Of a stretch of DNA of 15,853 nt, positions 13,799 through 15,853 are shown one piece after another; positions within the stretch are counted from its first letter, which is position 1, and the number at the start of each line of letters is the position of its first letter. The stretch is from JAAYGD01 sp964609995. Lineage in GTDB: Bacteria > Bacillota_I > Bacilli_A > RF39 > UBA660. A model generated the notes under the pieces. It did no database searches. It saw only the letters and a list, made by a program, of their open reading frames with translations, and had not been told where the DNA came from. A program made the translations under genes and the position numbers. The DNA lies in contig CAZSTI010000016.1 of NCBI GenBank assembly GCA_964609995.1, positions 1 through 15,853 on the forward strand. Direction: 5' to 3'.

Positions 13799-15328
13799 AT
13801 GTATATAAAAGATGGTATTTATATGGGATTATCAGATGATAAAAAAATAATGATGAATCTTAAAATGTCTAATAGACATGGTCTCATAGCAGGAGCATCA
13901 GGTACGGGTAAGACTATTACTATGAAAGTAATGGCAGAATCATTTTCTGATGCTGGAGTTCCAGTATTCATGTGCGATATTAAAGGTGATGTTTCAGGGT
14001 TATGTGTTCCTGGTGAAAAAAATGAAAATATGGAAAAAAGAATAGATAAGTTCAACATTAGAGACGAGTTTTCTTATAAAGCTTATCCAGTTACTTTTTG
14101 GGATATTTATGGAGATGGTGGCCATTCAATAAGATCTACAATATCTGATATGGGCCCCGAGTTATTATCTAGAATATTAAATTTATCTGATGCTCAAGAA
14201 GGAGTATTAAACATTATATTTAAAATAGCAGATGAAAAAGGATTAATATTGAATGACTTAAAGGATTTAAGAGCTCTAATTGATTATGTAGCGAATAATA
14301 TGAGTGATTACACTACTATATATGGAAATGTTACAAAGCAATCAATTGGAACAATTATTAGAACTCTTATTCCTCTTGAAGAGCAAGGTGGAGAGTTGTT
14401 TTTTGGAGAACCCGCTTTGAATATAATGGATTGGATTAGAACCGATAACAATGGAAAAGGTATGATAAACATTTTAGATGCAACCAAATTAATTCAAAGT
14501 CCAAAATTGTATGCAACTTTTGTTCTTTGGATGATGGCGGAATTATTTGAAAATCTTCCCGAAGTTGGAGATACGGAAAAACCAAAAATAGTATTCTTCT
14601 TTGATGAAGGACATTTTTTATTTAGTGACGCTCCTCAAGTATTAATACAAAAAATTGAACAAGTAGTTAAATTGATTAGATCTAAAGGAGTTGGAATCTA
14701 TTTTGTAACACAAAGCCCAAGCGATATACCGGATTCAGTTTTAGCACAGCTTAGCAATAGAGTTCAACATGCACTTAGAGCATATACTCCTAATGAACAA
14801 AAAGCAGTTAAAGTAGCAGCCGAAACATTTAGAGAAAATCCTAATTTTAAGACTGAAACGGCTATTATGGAATTAGGTACCGGAGAAGCGTTAGTATCAT
14901 TTTTAGATGAGAAAGGTGCTCCTCAAATAGTAAGTAAAACCGCTATTCTTTGTCCTCAAAGTTTTATGGGGCCAGCACCCGAAAGTAAAATTAGAGAAAT
15001 AATACAAAATAGTATTATGAGTAAGTATGATAATGTGATTGATAGTGAATCAGCTTACGAAAAATTAGAAGAACTTAGAATCGAGAAAGAAAAAGCAGAT
15101 AAATTAGAACTAGAGAGATTAGCATTTGAAAAAGAGAAAGAAGAATTCAATAAACAAAAAGAAAAACAAGAAGAACAAATAAAGAAGAAATTAGAAAAAG
15201 AACAAGAAAGAAAAAGAATTCAAGATGAAAAAAAAGCAGAAAGAAGAAAGTCAAGAATAGAATCAGAAATTATTAAAACAGGCACTCAGTTATTAAAAAG
15301 AGGACTATTAGGAATACTAAGAAAATAA
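13799..15328 (+). CDS. HerA-like / DUF853 (YjgR-type) P-loop ATPase
   Basis: This 509-residue protein has the HerA/FtsK-clade ATPase layout of the DUF853 family. Walker A is GASGTGKT (residues 32-39), followed by FMCDIKGDVSGL (57-68) typical of YjgR. Walker B is IVFFFDEGH (264-272, Asp269/Glu270). A sensor Gln follows in YFVTQSPSDIPD (301-312), conserved arginines are in LSNRVQHALRAYTP (318-331), and the domain closes with LGTGEALVSF (359-368). Residues about 416-490 form a highly charged Lys/Glu coiled coil, ending in a basic tail. HerA relatives are hexameric DNA pumps that pair with nucleases, while the role of bacterial DUF853 members is not established. The start ATG 13799 follows GGAGG by 4 nt. 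It diverges from the phosphoesterase gene and is the only plus-strand gene here. Confidence 0.9.
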   Translation: MYIKDGIYMGLSDDKKIMMNLKMSNRHGLIAGASGTGKTITMKVMAESFSDAGVPVFMCDIKGDVSGLCVPGEKNENMEKRIDKFNIRDEFSYKAYPVTFWDIYGDGGHSIRSTISDMGPELLSRILNLSDAQEGVLNIIFKIADEKGLILNDLKDLRALIDYVANNMSDYTTIYGNVTKQSIGTIIRTLIPLEEQGGELFFGEPALNIMDWIRTDNNGKGMINILDATKLIQSPKLYATFVLWMMAELFENLPEVGDTEKPKIVFFFDEGHFLFSDAPQVLIQKIEQVVKLIRSKGVGIYFVTQSPSDIPDSVLAQLSNRVQHALRAYTPNEQKAVKVAAETFRENPNFKTETAIMELGTGEALVSFLDEKGAPQIVSKTAILCPQSFMGPAPESKIREIIQNSIMSKYDNVIDSESAYEKLEELRIEKEKADKLELERLAFEKEKEEFNKQKEKQEEQIKKKLEKEQERKRIQDEKKAERRKSRIESEIIKTGTQLLKRGLLGILRK

Positions 15329-15336
15329 TTTTTTAA

Positions 15337-15359
15337 AAAAGCAGATACACTCTGCTTTT
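15337..15359. terminator. Bidirectional terminator between the ATPase and YolD genes
   Basis: AAAAGCAGA (15337-15345) pairs over 9 bp with TCTGCTTTT (15351-15359) around a 5-nt loop. The plus strand ends in a short T run. The minus strand runs into T residues from the A tract at 15335-15340. It serves two convergent genes whose stops lie 9 nt and 2 nt away. Confidence 0.8.
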
Positions 15360-15360
15360 A

Positions 15361-15669
15361 TTATGTTTTTATTTTATAAATATCTTTAAATTGTATTTTA
15401 ATATTTCCAATTATTAAAAATTTATAAACAAAATCTATATTAGAAACTAACCCATTTATTTTTATATATTCCTTATTAAAATAATACATTACTTCTATTA
15501 TATCTCTTTTCTTTATGTTTTTTATCTTATTAGATAACTCTTCAAACTCATCTTCAGATAATACTTTTTTTGTTTGTGATTTCTTTTCTTTGTCACCAAG
15601 TACTTGTCTATACCCTTTCAAGGCATCAAAAGACATAAATTGTTTAGCTCCATTAAAATTATTCTCCAC
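15361..15669 (-). CDS. YolD-like protein
   Basis: This 102-residue protein matches the YolD-like family in size and motifs: FMSFDALKGYRQVL near the N-terminus (FxpFaALxGy), then LSEDEFEELSNKI, a KKRDIIEVMYYFN strand and a C-terminal IDFVYK...IQFKDIYKI pattern. YolD proteins are encoded beside UvrX/ImuB-type Y-family polymerases in Bacilli and are thought to help translesion synthesis, possibly as a UmuD-like partner; that role is inference from linkage. I chose GTG 15669, which follows GGAGGT (15677-15682) at 7 nt; a TTG at 15684 would lie at the edge of that ribosome site. The start overlaps the polymerase stop by 11 nt, so the two are translationally coupled. Confidence 0.85.
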   Translation of the reverse strand: MENNFNGAKQFMSFDALKGYRQVLGDKEKKSQTKKVLSEDEFEELSNKIKNIKKRDIIEVMYYFNKEYIKINGLVSNIDFVYKFLIIGNIKIQFKDIYKIKT

Positions 15670-15853
15670 TTTTATGACCTCCAATCATTTTATTTCTTGC
15701 TCTTGCCGTTGCTCCTTCTTCTAAATTAATTCCTCTAAGGATTGAATTCTTTCCATGTTTTCTTTTTATTCCATTTATTATGGTTTCCAATTTTTCTTCT
15801 TGATTTATTCTTTCATAATTAGAAAACAAATCTAATTGTTCTACTCTTTTTTT
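15659..15853 (-). CDS. Y-family DNA polymerase (UvrX/ImuB/DinB-like), C-terminal part; runs off the right edge
   Basis: The minus strand from 15853 is open in frame and ends at TAA 15661-15659, giving the last 64 residues. They include RVEQLDLF, then a helix, then KRKHGKNSILRGINLEEGAT and the tail RARNKMIGGHKSGE. The (V/L)xQLxLF box resembles a beta-clamp binding motif, and the GKNSILRG...GAT...R....IGGH tail is characteristic of the UvrX/YqjW group of Bacilli. These enzymes copy past damaged bases. The catalytic domain lies outside the window, so activity cannot be judged. The YolD-like gene downstream overlaps it by 11 nt, the usual arrangement for this pair. Confidence 0.85.
   Translation of the reverse strand, partial: KKRVEQLDLFSNYERINQEEKLETIINGIKRKHGKNSILRGINLEEGATARARNKMIGGHKSGE

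Noticed and set aside
1..15853. CRISPR array, IS element, integrase, attachment site, riboswitch or rRNA
   Set aside because: No regular spaced repeats, transposase or recombinase motifs, or conserved riboswitch or rRNA sequences were seen on either strand.

Overview
This is a very AT-rich chromosomal segment from a Firmicute, most likely of class Bacilli. The composition would suit an uncultured, small-genome host-associated lineage related to Mollicutes or Erysipelotrichia, but that placement is inference. Tryptophan is encoded by TGG and TGA serves as a stop (for example in the ATGA overlap at 3976-3979), so the code is standard and not the Mycoplasma/Spiroplasma code. Almost all genes lie on the minus strand. 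Shine-Dalgarno sequences are strong (GGAGG or GAGGTG types), and several promoters carry an extended -10 of the form TGnTATAAT.

Left edge (1-637): the first 36 codons of a thymidylate kinase gene and a small flavodoxin-domain protein, each with its own extended -10 promoter, separated by an AT-rich terminator.

Positions 719-4804: a two-gene operon behind a good sigma-A promoter. It encodes an M20/M28/M42-type zinc peptidase homologue and, translationally coupled through ATGA, an unrecognised 1086-residue protein with N-terminal ~50-residue repeats and a conserved-looking C-terminal domain. This is the best candidate here for an undescribed system.

Positions 4879-5479: a gene of unknown function with a ParB-like EGHSR motif. 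Its best ribosome binding site belongs to a start codon one frame away from the body, so it looks frameshifted near the 5' end.

Positions 5524-11280: a housekeeping operon related to the classic macromolecular synthesis operon. In transcription order it holds a deoxyribosyltransferase-like protein, dnaG (primase), sigA/rpoD, trmK (tRNA m1A22 methyltransferase), rbgA (50S assembly GTPase), a HAD phosphatase and tRNA-Leu(GAG), the last starting only 3 nt after the HAD stop. A hairpin terminator follows. DNA replication initiation, transcription initiation, tRNA modification, ribosome assembly and a tRNA may thus be co-expressed.

Positions 11298-15359: a divergent pair. On the minus strand is a protein with an N-terminal winged helix and two tandem calcineurin-like phosphoesterase domains, the first degenerate. 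On the plus strand is a HerA-like/DUF853 ATPase. The 257-nt gap holds both promoters, a near-perfect 20-bp palindrome, and a leader with an 8-codon ORF and a terminator hairpin in front of the phosphoesterase gene.

Right edge (15361-15853): a YolD-family protein and the C-terminal 64 codons of its usual partner, a Y-family (UvrX/ImuB-like) translesion polymerase. Both are transcribed toward the ATPase and share a bidirectional terminator with it. No CRISPR array, IS element, integrase or attachment site was seen.
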